Source of the DNA: a virus
Length of the DNA stretch: 34,665 bases
Virus record (IMG/VR): IMGVR_UViG_3300046777_001145
Location: 1 to 34,665 of that record
Strand: one strand, 5' to 3'
Position 1 is the first letter of the stretch; each line of letters opens with the position of its first letter. The translations under genes and the position numbers were made by a program. Positions 1 through 7,543 of this stretch are shown here, piece by piece. The notes below the pieces were generated by a model. It was not told the DNA's origin. It made no database searches and worked only from the letters and a program-made list of their open reading frames with translations.

Positions 1-1159
1 CGTTATTGATGTCGCGGTCGGCCTGCTCATTGCTGACCCCGAGCTTTGCAGCGTCTGGCACGACGGCCACCTTGACGACAGGCTGCGCGGCGCGGGTCTG
101 ACCCAGTGAACGAGTTACCTTGTTGTTCGCATCCGCGAGGTTCTTTGTAGATTCAGCCGCGGCGTTGATGGGCGCGGTGATCTGGTTGTACCTGTCGATG
201 CTTTTCCCGATCTCTGTGTTTAGATCCTTTGTCCGCCCAAGCAGCGCGTTCACGACCTGCTCCTGCTTTCTCACGGCGTCACTTGCCGCCACTATGTCCC
301 ACGTGTCCACGGTCGCCGCAAGGCCGACAATCCTCTGCGGTGCCGCCTTTGCGGTCGCGAGTTGATCTTTTAATTTTGCCAGAAGCGTCTGCTGCTCGCT
401 TAATTGTACGTTGGTCGCGCCGATTTGTTGCTCAAAGCCTTTGATGATGGCACTCTGGATGATGGCATCTTTGTACGCGGTGACGGCGGTCGTCAGTCCT
501 GTGACTTTGCCCTTTTCAATATCTAAATTCCCGAAATAATCTTTACTGATTTTTTTTAGGTCATTGAGCGCATTATTCCGCTCGAGATAACTTTTCGTCT
601 GGTCCTGCACAATCCCGACAAGCGCGTCAATCTTTGCCAGTTGCCCGGCTGCGCCCGCTGTCTCCTCCGCGACTATCTGCTGTGATGTCCGCAGCTCCTC
701 ATTAAACTTTTCGTAAGACTTTGCCGCCTTTGCTGTCTCCGCTGCCAGTTGGGTATTGTTGGCCGTCAACGCATCAATCGCAGTCCCAAGACTGCCATAT
801 TTCTGCACGGCGACAGTGATAGCAGACGACACTAAAGAAAAGCCAAGTAGGAGCCCCGTAGGCCCTAACAATGACGAGCCGAGTGCTTTAAGCGCACCAC
901 CCACGCCGCCGCTTTCTTTCCCAAGTTGTTGAAGTGATTGTACTAATGGCTCAATATTGTTTTGAATAGCTATAAATCCAAAAGGCGCATCAGATGCGAC
1001 ACGCCCCAGGTTGAATATCGATTGCCCCGCTCTATCCGATGATATTTTTAGCGGCTTCGTCGCCTGTTCAAGCTCTTTGATGGATTTCTCGGCCTTAACA
1101 ATGCCGCGCTCAAGTGGAGCTATATCTACCCCGGCCGTTATTTTAAGCGTTGCGTCCAT
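1..1159 (-). CDS. Tape measure protein, N-terminal part (runs off the left end)
   Basis: The open frame starts at ATG 1159 (MDATLKITAGVDIAPLERG) and stays open to position 1, giving 386 residues. It is rich in Ala, Gln and Lys with long predicted helices (about 130-330) and a Gly/Leu-rich hydrophobic stretch at about 90-115 (GGALKALGSSLLGPTGLLLG), as expected for a siphovirus tape measure that fixes tail length and occupies the tail tube. It directly follows the G/GT chaperone genes (17-nt overlap), the canonical place for this gene. The C-terminal part is the frame at the right end of the window; joining through the shared terminal CGTT keeps the frame and would give 567 residues, short for the family. 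Function is inferred from position and composition. Confidence 0.85.
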   Translation of the reverse strand, partial: MDATLKITAGVDIAPLERGIVKAEKSIKELEQATKPLKISSDRAGQSIFNLGRVASDAPFGFIAIQNNIEPLVQSLQQLGKESGGVGGALKALGSSLLGPTGLLLGFSLVSSAITVAVQKYGSLGTAIDALTANNTQLAAETAKAAKSYEKFNEELRTSQQIVAEETAGAAGQLAKIDALVGIVQDQTKSYLERNNALNDLKKISKDYFGNLDIEKGKVTGLTTAVTAYKDAIIQSAIIKGFEQQIGATNVQLSEQQTLLAKLKDQLATAKAAPQRIVGLAATVDTWDIVAASDAVRKQEQVVNALLGRTKDLNTEIGKSIDRYNQITAPINAAAESTKNLADANNKVTRSLGQTRAAQPVVKVAVVPDAAKLGVSNEQADRDINN

Positions 1160-1813
1160 CGTTCTCTTGTCTTAACTTTTCAAAAATTGCCGCTATCTCA
1201 TCCTCGTTCATTTGTCCCTTGAACTCATCTCCTGGCAGTTGCCAAAGGTCCTCCGGCGTTTTTGGGCTTTTTTTCGGGTCTCCCCACATTTTAGCCATCA
1301 TGAACATAAGTAAGCGCGTTTGCCGGTATTGGTTGACGACCCTGTCAGCATACCCCGATATTATCAGGCTCACCTCCCGGAACGTCATCGCATCGTACCC
1401 GCTCGCCCCTATTTCTCCGGTGACATAGGCGCGGAGGTCGTCCCATCCGTTGCTGTTGGTAAGGTCGAACTTTTTTTTTCGTCCTGCTCCGCATCCTGCT
1501 CCGCCGCGCCCTTAATAACCCGGCTATTATAAAACGTCTCTGCAATCCTTTGGAATACCTCCGTGTTAGTCACATTCTCATCCACCCAGTCGCAAACATC
1601 CTCAAATGTGAAATCAGGATCCTCGCGCTTGACGTAGCAGTTGTTGAACAGACCCCAGTACACAATGACCGGTATTAGCGCGACATCAACATTCTGCCCA
1701 AGTTGCAAGCCTAATTTTTGGCTTTCAAGCGTTATCTGTTGCACGGCAAGCATGCCGAACTTTAGCCCGCGCTTTTTACCCAGTGCTTCGACCTGGATAT
1801 ATCCGTTAGTCAT
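1143..1813 (-). CDS. Tail assembly chaperone, long form (GT-like) made by -1 frameshift
   Basis: Inferred frameshift product. Frame 0 from ATG 1813 reaches GAA AAA AAA AGT (1480-1469); a -1 slip on the 9-A run re-reads one A and continues AAG TTC GAC CTT without a stop into the frame containing MTFREVSLIISGYADR, ending at 1143. The fusion would be 223 residues: about 114 shared with the short form plus 109 from the downstream frame. Siphoviruses commonly make a G and a GT chaperone this way; both coat the tape measure before tail tube polymerisation. Position between tail tube and tape measure genes fits. The downstream frame could also be translated alone from ATG 1388 (81 residues), but its openness up to the slippery run favours the fusion. 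Confidence 0.8.
1409..1813 (-). CDS. Tail assembly chaperone, short form (G-like)
   Basis: A 134-residue protein (MTNGYIQVEALGKKRGLKFG) ending 13 nt or so after a polar tail (AEQDAEQDEKKSSTLPTATDG). The first 100 residues look helical and globular; the last 30 are disordered. It lies just downstream of the tail tube gene and upstream of the tape measure, the standard site of the gpG-type chaperone. It contains the slippery A run at codons 112-114 that lets part of the ribosomes make the longer GT form. Family membership is inferred from position, size and the frameshift arrangement, not from a diagnostic motif. Confidence 0.75.
   Translation of the reverse strand: MTNGYIQVEALGKKRGLKFGMLAVQQITLESQKLGLQLGQNVDVALIPVIVYWGLFNNCYVKREDPDFTFEDVCDWVDENVTNTEVFQRIAETFYNSRVIKGAAEQDAEQDEKKSSTLPTATDGTTSAPMSPEK
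1471..1479 (-). promoter_or_regulatory. Programmed -1 frameshift slippery run (A9)
   Basis: On the coding strand the sequence is G-A9-G, read GAA AAA AAA AGT in frame 0. The A_AAA_AAA core is a strong -1 slippery heptamer. The -1 frame downstream is open for 109 codons and holds a protein-like sequence, while the 0 frame stops after 20 more codons. A long A run is also an assembly or sequencing error hot spot, but the conserved gene order makes programmed slippage the better explanation. Confidence 0.8.
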
Positions 1814-1825
1814 ATGTTTGGTTTG

Positions 1826-2266
1826 TTAGGAGGTCACGATGATGGTGCCAGTAGATTGCAGCGTTCCGCTGAAATTCAAATAACTGCCACCAGATGCGTC
1901 CTGATTCAGCGTCAGATCCGTGAAATACGCCTCCGATTCATGGTAATAAATCGTACCCGTTGATGCTCCGCTGATTGTCGGATTGCGAAACCTGACCTTT
2001 ACCTTTGTGCCGTTTTTAATGGCCGTAGCGCAGTCCACATATGATGCAAACCCGGCGGCCGGAGCGGTCTCACAAATTGCGTCAAAGTCAAAGGTGAACC
2101 CGGCAGGGCCGACGCTTGTCAGCTTCCCGCAGTTGGTTTCTTCTTCGCTAACTGACGTTGATGTGTTCACGGATGATGTGCGCAGGCAGACCAGGGCCTT
2201 GTACGCTGAACCGGCACCGGTGAAGTCGATGTCGATGTTTTGGAGATTGCCAGCAATGTAAGCCAT
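1826..2266 (-). CDS. Major tail tube protein
   Basis: A 146-residue, Gly/Thr/Ser-rich, beta-strand-type protein (MAYIAGNLQNIDIDFTGAGS) with few charges and a C-terminus of alternating small and hydrophobic residues (FSGTLQSTGTIIVTS). It matches the pattern of small Bacteroidota phage tail tube proteins (YKALVCLRTSS, ETNCGKLTSVGP, NGTKVKVRFRNP). Its position between the tail terminator-like gene and the G/GT chaperones is that of the tube subunit. Two or more Cys residues are present (VCLRT, TNCGK, DAICET, YVDCAT), unusual but seen in this group. A second, unrelated-looking tube-fold protein is encoded at 31425-32102. Confidence 0.8.
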   Translation of the reverse strand: MAYIAGNLQNIDIDFTGAGSAYKALVCLRTSSVNTSTSVSEEETNCGKLTSVGPAGFTFDFDAICETAPAAGFASYVDCATAIKNGTKVKVRFRNPTISGASTGTIYYHESEAYFTDLTLNQDASGGSYLNFSGTLQSTGTIIVTS

Positions 2267-2692
2267 TTACTTCTGTATTAAGGATTGTGAAAAACGTATT
2301 AATTTTCTAACAATGAAATAAGATCCATCCTGTTCCGTCAGGTAGTTGGCTGATTCCAAAGTTACATTCAAAAATTGATAATTTGCATTTGTCGGCGCGG
2401 ATGTTGGAATTGTCAACACGGCGTTCTGAACTACCTCGGCGATATCGTCCACTGTATCGAGGTCGATCTGCTTGTATTGTTTGACCACCACGTCCAAAGT
2501 GATGACCCCAGTGTGGACGAAAAGTTGATTGTTTCCCTCCTGGTCATAGTCGATTGCGTTGATATAAACATACCTGTCAGGCGTCGTCACTATGGGCATA
2601 TTGTCGTACACCGTCACCGGCATCCCGCCGTATGTGATGCCAGACAATGCCGCCATGTACGCGTCCCTCAATGCTCTACCCGGATTTTTCAT
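2267..2692 (-). CDS. Tail terminator / tail completion protein (DUF3168-like)
   Basis: A 141-residue protein (MKNPGRALRDAYMAALSG) with an N-terminal helix followed by beta strands. The pattern of an N-terminal helical segment, a VYDNMP turn, then YVYINAIDYDQEGN and a variable beta half resembles the DUF3168/gpU-type tail terminators that cap the tail tube and join it to the head. It overlaps the gp10-like gene by 17 nt and abuts the tail tube gene, the usual neighbourhood. Call rests on gene order and fold-like pattern. Confidence 0.65.
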   Translation of the reverse strand: MKNPGRALRDAYMAALSGITYGGMPVTVYDNMPIVTTPDRYVYINAIDYDQEGNNQLFVHTGVITLDVVVKQYKQIDLDTVDDIAEVVQNAVLTIPTSAPTNANYQFLNVTLESANYLTEQDGSYFIVRKLIRFSQSLIQK

Positions 2693-3212
2693 CCATTGCT
2701 CTTTTTATGTCCTTTACAATCTGCCTGGCGTTTGATAGAAACGCAGGATACAAAAATGGCTGCGGCCTTATGCCCTCTTTCATGATTTTCCGCGCGATCA
2801 GATAAGCATGATTCTTTGAACCCTTGCCCTTTTCGATATAACCCTTTTTCAGCCCCCATTCATGTATGGCCTTGACCATGCCCTTAAAATTGCCTTTTTT
2901 TGGTCGCGCTTTGACCGCTGCCGCAATGTCTCGAAGATCTGCGGGTATCGTTGTTTTTCCCCTCGTCCCAAACTCAATATAAGGCGCATGATACGCATTT
3001 GCTGCCACCTCCCAGCGCAGATGTCCGACCTTTGCGTGTTGGATGCTTTGCCGAATGCCGGACAAGTAAATGGGTGCCCGCTTTTTTGCGTCTCCCTCTA
3101 TCTTTATCACCCCCGCCTGCAGCGCAATGTCAATCTCCTCCGTCAGTTCGTTCTCCACGTCCCGTAATTGGTTGAGCGCCTTTTGCACCCCGACCAATTT
3201 GAAATTAATCAT
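2676..3212 (-). CDS. HK97 gp10-like neck/tail completion protein
   Basis: A 178-residue basic protein (MINFKLVGVQKALNQLRDVE). It has the HK97-gp10 family signature: an N-terminal helix with the pattern of that family, a segment with APIYLSGIRQSI, then AYHAPYIEFGTRGK (the Y-x-x-Y-x-E-x-G-T motif, about residues 73-86), and a C-terminal QPFLYPAF segment near residue 150. An insert of about 50 residues (KARPKKGNFKGMVKAIHEWG) between the two motifs occurs in many members. It sits between the connector and the tail terminator; start overlaps the upstream stop by 4 nt. Confidence 0.85.
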   Translation of the reverse strand: MINFKLVGVQKALNQLRDVENELTEEIDIALQAGVIKIEGDAKKRAPIYLSGIRQSIQHAKVGHLRWEVAANAYHAPYIEFGTRGKTTIPADLRDIAAAVKARPKKGNFKGMVKAIHEWGLKKGYIEKGKGSKNHAYLIARKIMKEGIRPQPFLYPAFLSNARQIVKDIKRAMDEKSG

Positions 3213-3712
3213 ATCACGATCCTTTTATACCATATGCTTGCCAGCTCCGGGAAACTGGTCAGGCTGGCCGTCTCATTGCTTAACTCGATGCCCCTGTTCT
3301 GATATGACCATGCGACAATTCTTTTCAGGTCGTTAAGGATATCATCCGGCACCGTTGTGTACCCGCACTGGTAAAGTATCTCATGCACGCCTGGCGAATA
3401 CACCTCAATGCTGTCCCCGTATTGCTTGTATGTCACGCAATCACCCTCATTTGTAACGGACAAAATCCCAGTCACGGGGCCGGGCAATGTGTAAAGGTCC
3501 ATTGGTGCCATGTCCACGGTCAGCTTGATGGTCTTTTTGCCAAGTTGCAGGCCCGTATAATTCTCCAGCCAAAGGCGGGCGTTTTTGCATAGTGACGCGA
3601 TTAATGCGTCATCATCGCTGAATGATATTTTCATCGCCGCCTTCGCCGCCGCGGTCGTCAGCGGTTCGGTCGAAAGGTCTGTCTGAATTTCTTTTGCTAT
3701 CAATAAATTCAT
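3209..3712 (-). CDS. Head-tail connector (gp6-like)
   Basis: A 167-residue protein (MNLLIAKEIQTDLSTEPLTT). Residues about 15-60 show the gp6-like connector pattern: EPLTTAAAKAAMKISFSDDD, followed by LIASLCKNARLWLENYTGLQL, which is the conserved pair of helices with the family-typical ENYTG. The rest is beta-rich and ends with a helix (LKRIVAWSYQNRG). This ring protein binds the portal and leads to the tail. It overlaps the GT4 glycosyltransferase gene by 4 nt, so the connector is now transcribed behind the accessory island rather than right behind the capsid gene. Confidence 0.85.
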   Translation of the reverse strand: MNLLIAKEIQTDLSTEPLTTAAAKAAMKISFSDDDALIASLCKNARLWLENYTGLQLGKKTIKLTVDMAPMDLYTLPGPVTGILSVTNEGDCVTYKQYGDSIEVYSPGVHEILYQCGYTTVPDDILNDLKRIVAWSYQNRGIELSNETASLTSFPELASIWYKRIVI

Positions 3713-4695
3713 CGGTATTCTTTCTGTGCTTTGTAAATGAAATCCTCGATTTTTTGCAGTCCCCCCAATGGGTCGAGCTCGATGGCCCGCTCCTTTGCTT
3801 TCTTTGATGCTGCGGAGTATGCTTTTCTTTCATCGAGCTTTTTTATCGCCTTTACCCAGTCCTCTACCTTGTCCCGGTCCTGTATATAAATCCCCGCTTC
3901 GCCACAATTTTCAAGCAGCCCCGGCGTGCTCGAGCATATCACCGGGATCCCGCTCGCCATCGCCTCCGTCGCAGTCCGTCCCCAGCTTTCGTATTTGCTC
4001 GGCATTATCAGGATGCGTGTCTTTTCATAGACTTTCCTGATGTCCTCCTGCTTTTCCCACACCTCGACATTCGGCGGCTGGTCGATGTGCTGCCCTATCG
4101 AGGCGGGCTCGGAATACGATCCTTTAACCCCAATGAATTTTTTATCCGGCATTGCCTTTGCAATCTCTCGCAAAATATGCCCGCCCTTGTTATGGTCGAG
4201 ATTAATGAGCGTAATATACTCACTTTTGGCCGGGTCAGGGTTGCAGTTGTACACACGATAATCACATGCCGGAGGTACAACGATTGAATCGTGCCTATAA
4301 TTTAGTTTTTTGGCTGCCCATTCCGAATTATAAACTATGTACTGCGGCTTTTCCGCATCGACGATACAGTCGTATTTGTGCGTGTTGTGAATGAGATGCA
4401 CGACGGGCAGCTTGAATATTTTTGCCGTGCCTATCGTCCACTCGCTGTAATCCAAATGTGTGAACACAACGTCCGACGCATTGAACAAGTTGGTGATGAA
4501 TGTCGGGTCTGACGGGAACACATCAATGCCGTCATAGATGTAATGCTCCGTGATCTTGTAATGATTTGCCTGATGCAGCAGGACCTTAATAGTGTGCCCT
4601 TTGCCTGAAAGATACTTGTTAATGGCATGGAGCATAAACTCCGCGCCGCATAGATGCTTAGGCGGGTAAAGATGGACCGAGCAAAGTATGTTCAT
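3709..4695 (-). CDS. Glycosyltransferase family 4 (GT-B fold)
   Basis: A 328-residue enzyme (MNILCSVHLYPPKHLCGAE). The N-terminal half carries the acceptor-side GT4 hallmark YPPKHLCGAEFMLHAI (about 10-25); the C-terminal half has the donor-binding site PSKYESWGRTATEAMASGIP (about 231-250), the E-x7-E element of GT4, followed by VICSSTPGLLENCG. It likely moves a sugar from a nucleotide-sugar donor to an unknown acceptor in the cytoplasm. No signal peptide or membrane segment. Last gene of the island; overlaps the DUF3310 gene and the connector gene. The acceptor (virion protein, LPS or DNA) cannot be told from sequence. Confidence 0.9.
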   Translation of the reverse strand: MNILCSVHLYPPKHLCGAEFMLHAINKYLSGKGHTIKVLLHQANHYKITEHYIYDGIDVFPSDPTFITNLFNASDVVFTHLDYSEWTIGTAKIFKLPVVHLIHNTHKYDCIVDAEKPQYIVYNSEWAAKKLNYRHDSIVVPPACDYRVYNCNPDPAKSEYITLINLDHNKGGHILREIAKAMPDKKFIGVKGSYSEPASIGQHIDQPPNVEVWEKQEDIRKVYEKTRILIMPSKYESWGRTATEAMASGIPVICSSTPGLLENCGEAGIYIQDRDKVEDWVKAIKKLDERKAYSAASKKAKERAIELDPLGGLQKIEDFIYKAQKEYR

Positions 4696-4897
4696 GGTAT
4701 TCGAGTTCGATTAATATATCAAGATAATGCCGCGCTTTTTTCAAGTCCTCAAGTCCATTCTTAAACTTATGGCGCATGATGTACTTTATGATGTTCCCCT
4801 CGATGTATGGCAGCCCGTTGGCATGAATAAATTCAATCGGTTGGATCTTCCATTGCTTGTAATGCTGACCGCCCTCCTGCGTCTCTAACGCGCTCAT
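4658..4897 (-). CDS. DUF3310 family protein
   Basis: The 79-residue product from ATG 4897 (MSALETQEGGQHYKQWKIQP) overlaps the stop of the fucosyltransferase gene in an ATGA, which decides this start over upstream in-frame candidates. GGQHYKQW followed by IQPIEFIHANGLPYIEGNIIKYIMRH and KARHYLDILIE is the DUF3310 pattern, a small helical family common in phages and described in some phages as a nucleotide-kinase-like or DNA metabolism protein; its real role is unsettled. It is out of place here, between two glycosyltransferases, and overlaps the next gene by 38 nt. Confidence 0.85.
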   Translation of the reverse strand: MSALETQEGGQHYKQWKIQPIEFIHANGLPYIEGNIIKYIMRHKFKNGLEDLKKARHYLDILIELEYHEHTLLGPSLPA

Positions 4898-5637
4898 ACG
4901 ACTATCCATTTGTCTGGATAAATGTCTTTGGTCTCCAAATGCGCCGCTGCGGGCCCGAACCATTGGCGAGGCGCGACCACTTGCCCGCCTGCCAGCCATG
5001 CAGCCCACCATGAGAATGTACTATTAGCGATGATGTGGTTAGCGCATTTTTTCATCAACCGAAAATCCTCATAAGTCGTTCCGTTCTGAAAAACATCATG
5101 CCCGCCCATAAACTGCCCCAGGATCTCCTTTGCCTTGACGATATCATCCGAAAAAATCATGTAGGGCCCCTTTAGGTGCTTCATCGCCTCGGCATAGTAC
5201 CATTTGCTGCAAATAGGGTGATACTCGCCTCCATAATCCCCGCACCTGATATGTACAGCCGTGTATGGCAGTGGCTCGCTCTCGTCCTTCAATGTGAACA
5301 GGCGGCGGATATAGTCCGCGCAGTGAATAAAATACTTTTCGCTTTGCATGTGCCCGACATATGACCACCCATCCGGATGATTCAATCCTTGCCAGCCCCA
5401 GGCAATGTGGTAATCGGCCATGTCTTTGTCAAGTCGTTTAATAGTTTCCCAATACGGAAACCACCGTCCGACATTGATATCTTCCTTACTCCCGAACCGC
5501 GCTGCTGCGTCATGGTTCACCCATTGCGGAAAAGCATAGTCGTATCCGTTCGCCTTTGCGATCCCGATCGTGCTGGCCACTTGAAAGAGCTGATTTGCAA
5601 AACGGCCGTATCGTCCAAGGTTGGCGAATGTTACCAT
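4894..5637 (-). CDS. Alpha-1,2-fucosyltransferase-like glycosyltransferase (GT11)
   Basis: A 247-residue protein (MVTFANLGRYGRFANQLFQ). GT11 motifs in order: GRFANQLFQ (11-19, acceptor-end motif of the family), the donor-binding HIRCGDY (129-135; usual H-x-R-R-x-D-Y with Cys in place of the second Arg), and NSTFSWWAAWL (205-215). GT11 enzymes transfer fucose from GDP-fucose in alpha-1,2 linkage. It is shorter than most family members (about 280-300). It starts 7 nt inside the methyltransferase gene and ends in an ATGA with DUF3310. GDP-fucose would have to come from the host since no synthesis genes are present. Confidence 0.85.
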   Translation of the reverse strand: MVTFANLGRYGRFANQLFQVASTIGIAKANGYDYAFPQWVNHDAAARFGSKEDINVGRWFPYWETIKRLDKDMADYHIAWGWQGLNHPDGWSYVGHMQSEKYFIHCADYIRRLFTLKDESEPLPYTAVHIRCGDYGGEYHPICSKWYYAEAMKHLKGPYMIFSDDIVKAKEILGQFMGGHDVFQNGTTYEDFRLMKKCANHIIANSTFSWWAAWLAGGQVVAPRQWFGPAAAHLETKDIYPDKWIVV

Positions 5638-6239
5638 AACACTAACTGACTTTTATAATCTTTATACCTTTTTTCCTGTGCTTGCCAATAATCATAATCC
5701 AATTCATACCCAGTAAATTCCATATTGTGCTTGTCGGCTGCAATCCGCGAAGACCCACTCCCTACATGTGTATCCAATATTTTCATCCCTGGTTCCGCGT
5801 AGTTAGTAAAAATCCAGTCGTAAAGTTTTACAGGTTTTTGCGTTGGGTGTATCCTATCAGGTTGATTTGGAGATGACTTATAAATTCTAGTACCTCCATA
5901 ATTTACCCAAGCATACTCACACTCCGCAAAGTCTCTTCCATACATTGTTTCGCCTTTGTCCCATATTGCAAAATATTGGCTTTGTGGCAAAGGAAAATAA
6001 TTACCGCCCCAAATTATTTGATTTTTAGATACTCTAAATAATATATCAAAATACATTTGATTAGGTATATTATTATCCCAATTTTTATTTTTATCAAAAG
6101 TTGATCTTTTTCGCCCGCCCATATTCATACCGCATACATCTATCCCATACGGCGGATCCACAACGGCTAAATCGAAATAATTATCCGGATATTCAGCCAT
6201 GCCGATCATGCAGTCCATATTATGCACAATGTTTACCAT
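5631..6239 (-). CDS. DNA methyltransferase (N6-adenine/N4-cytosine class, beta order)
   Basis: A 202-residue protein (MVNIVHNMDCMIGMAEYPDN). DPPYGID at 28-34 is catalytic motif IV; HPTQKP (131-136) and DTHVGSGSS (156-164, SAM-binding motif I) follow, so motif IV precedes motif I as in beta-class enzymes. DPPY fits adenine-N6 or cytosine-N4 methylation; the base cannot be fixed from this alone. No restriction endonuclease partner is nearby, so it is an orphan enzyme, perhaps for restriction evasion. The gene is visibly richer in A and T than its neighbours, suggesting separate acquisition, yet it overlaps both flanking glycosyltransferase genes by 7 nt. Confidence 0.9.
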   Translation of the reverse strand: MVNIVHNMDCMIGMAEYPDNYFDLAVVDPPYGIDVCGMNMGGRKRSTFDKNKNWDNNIPNQMYFDILFRVSKNQIIWGGNYFPLPQSQYFAIWDKGETMYGRDFAECEYAWVNYGGTRIYKSSPNQPDRIHPTQKPVKLYDWIFTNYAEPGMKILDTHVGSGSSRIAADKHNMEFTGYELDYDYWQAQEKRYKDYKSQLVLW

Positions 6240-6922
6240 TCCTCATTCCTTTTCCTATGATGGTGAAAGATGACCGGGTATGTGTCCATGTATGTACCCT
6301 TGTCGTAAATAAATGCCCCGTCGTTATACATCGCTGGCCACCAGTGTAATTTCAATCCATGCCATTGTTGTAAACAGGTGAGGATGGCCTGATCGTGCCT
6401 GTGCTCCTGAAACTCCGGGAACTGGTCCACCTTTAGCACATCATTGATAAAGTTTGGCATCTGTGACCATAACAGCCACTCGCGCACAAAGTTACGCGAG
6501 AACTTTGTCGCTTTGATGACGATGGCCGACGCCTGCGCCTGCAATTTGTCCAGGGCGAACATGCGAACGTACACCTCGCGCTTGCACCAGTGGACATGAC
6601 GGTAATGGTTGCCGAAAATCATGATGTCCTGGTCCATTGCGTCAACGAGGTGTTGAATATTATCTACGACTTCGACCCCTGCGTCGATATAAAGCAACAC
6701 ATCATTCTCATCCATGTTGGAAAGGCACTGATCGATGATGTACGGTTTCCATAGCCAGTATCCCGCTCCGCGAGGATGGTTCAACGTGTCAAAGTTTTGC
6801 AGATAGAACTCCGATGATATTTCGGCATGGATCGGCGTCGCCCCGAACTTCTGCGCGGACCTTAATGCAAGATCCCTGCTTCTGCTCATGTTATCGCTCG
6901 CGTATGTCGTGACGTATATCAT
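6233..6922 (-). CDS. Glycosyltransferase, GT-A type
   Basis: A 229-residue protein (MIYVTTYASDNMSRSRDLAL). PRGAGYWLWKP at 50-60 and LLYIDAGVE at 76-84 are the recognisable features: the first is typical of a bacterial GT-A family acting in polysaccharide synthesis, the second stands in the place of the metal-binding DxD motif (here D80-A-G). The end of the protein has clustered His residues (VIFHHHRKRNEEW). No membrane segment. It overlaps the preceding GT25 gene by 4 nt and the methyltransferase by 7 nt. Sugar and acceptor unknown. Confidence 0.75.
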   Translation of the reverse strand: MIYVTTYASDNMSRSRDLALRSAQKFGATPIHAEISSEFYLQNFDTLNHPRGAGYWLWKPYIIDQCLSNMDENDVLLYIDAGVEVVDNIQHLVDAMDQDIMIFGNHYRHVHWCKREVYVRMFALDKLQAQASAIVIKATKFSRNFVREWLLWSQMPNFINDVLKVDQFPEFQEHRHDQAILTCLQQWHGLKLHWWPAMYNDGAFIYDKGTYMDTYPVIFHHHRKRNEEW

Positions 6923-7530
6923 ATCAATTCACGAAGATAATCTTCAGACGCTGTAAATGTATCGGTATAATCGACATTCCTATCCCAAAGGTCCGAGCGG
7001 GTCGGACGCTGGAAAGACAAAAACGGGTATGTCACAAATGCGCTATAAAATGGCAATATAGTGTCAGAAAGAAAAGTGTCGTACATGATGCCCTCCTGAT
7101 ACATCTCAATGATGCTGGCGGCCATGTCGGCAGTGTACGCGACGGCGTGCGTAGTATATGCGGCCGTGACGCGGAAAATGTTATCAGTGACTTTTGTCGG
7201 CGCCGGATGATCCGGGTATGGTCTTAGGTTCGCGCCGAAATAAATGATGTCCCATCCTTTGGGCATCTCCGCCATGATCTCATCTAGCCTGTCCATGTGC
7301 CTAAATGTGGCGTCATCTTCAAACAGGATGGCGGTCTCTTTGCCGCTTTCTACAAAGTCCCGCAGCATAGCGATCTGGGACTTGTTAAAACTTGCATGCG
7401 GACTTTCGTCCTCTATGGCATAAAACCATTTGAAACTAAAATTCGCCCCCTGCTCAAATAGGTAACGGCGATCCACCCTGGCGCGTTGCGTCAAGACGGC
7501 AATGTGATCAAAATGGTCGTTAAAGTTCAT
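6919..7530 (-). CDS. Glycosyltransferase family 25
   Basis: A 203-residue protein (MNFNDHFDHIAVLTQRARVD). GT25 features: the N-terminal strand with the R-x-x-R segment, FYAIED (36-41), LRDFVESGKETAILFEDDA (56-74) holding the EDD metal-binding motif at 71-73, and KGWDIIYFGA (91-100). GT25 enzymes add galactose or glucose to LPS cores and, in eukaryotes, to collagen. First gene of the island; its ATG is only about 14 nt beyond the terminator-like hairpin that follows the capsid gene, leaving no room for a promoter between them. Confidence 0.85.
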   Translation of the reverse strand: MNFNDHFDHIAVLTQRARVDRRYLFEQGANFSFKWFYAIEDESPHASFNKSQIAMLRDFVESGKETAILFEDDATFRHMDRLDEIMAEMPKGWDIIYFGANLRPYPDHPAPTKVTDNIFRVTAAYTTHAVAYTADMAASIIEMYQEGIMYDTFLSDTILPFYSAFVTYPFLSFQRPTRSDLWDRNVDYTDTFTASEDYLRELI

Positions 7531-7543
7531 GGTTTGCGAAATG

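Noticed and set aside
1320-1545. Overlapping minus-strand frame (66 aa) and plus-strand frames over the chaperone genes
   Set aside because: They cover the same DNA as the G and GT frames, are rich in Arg/Ser without protein-like patterns, and have no place in the operon.
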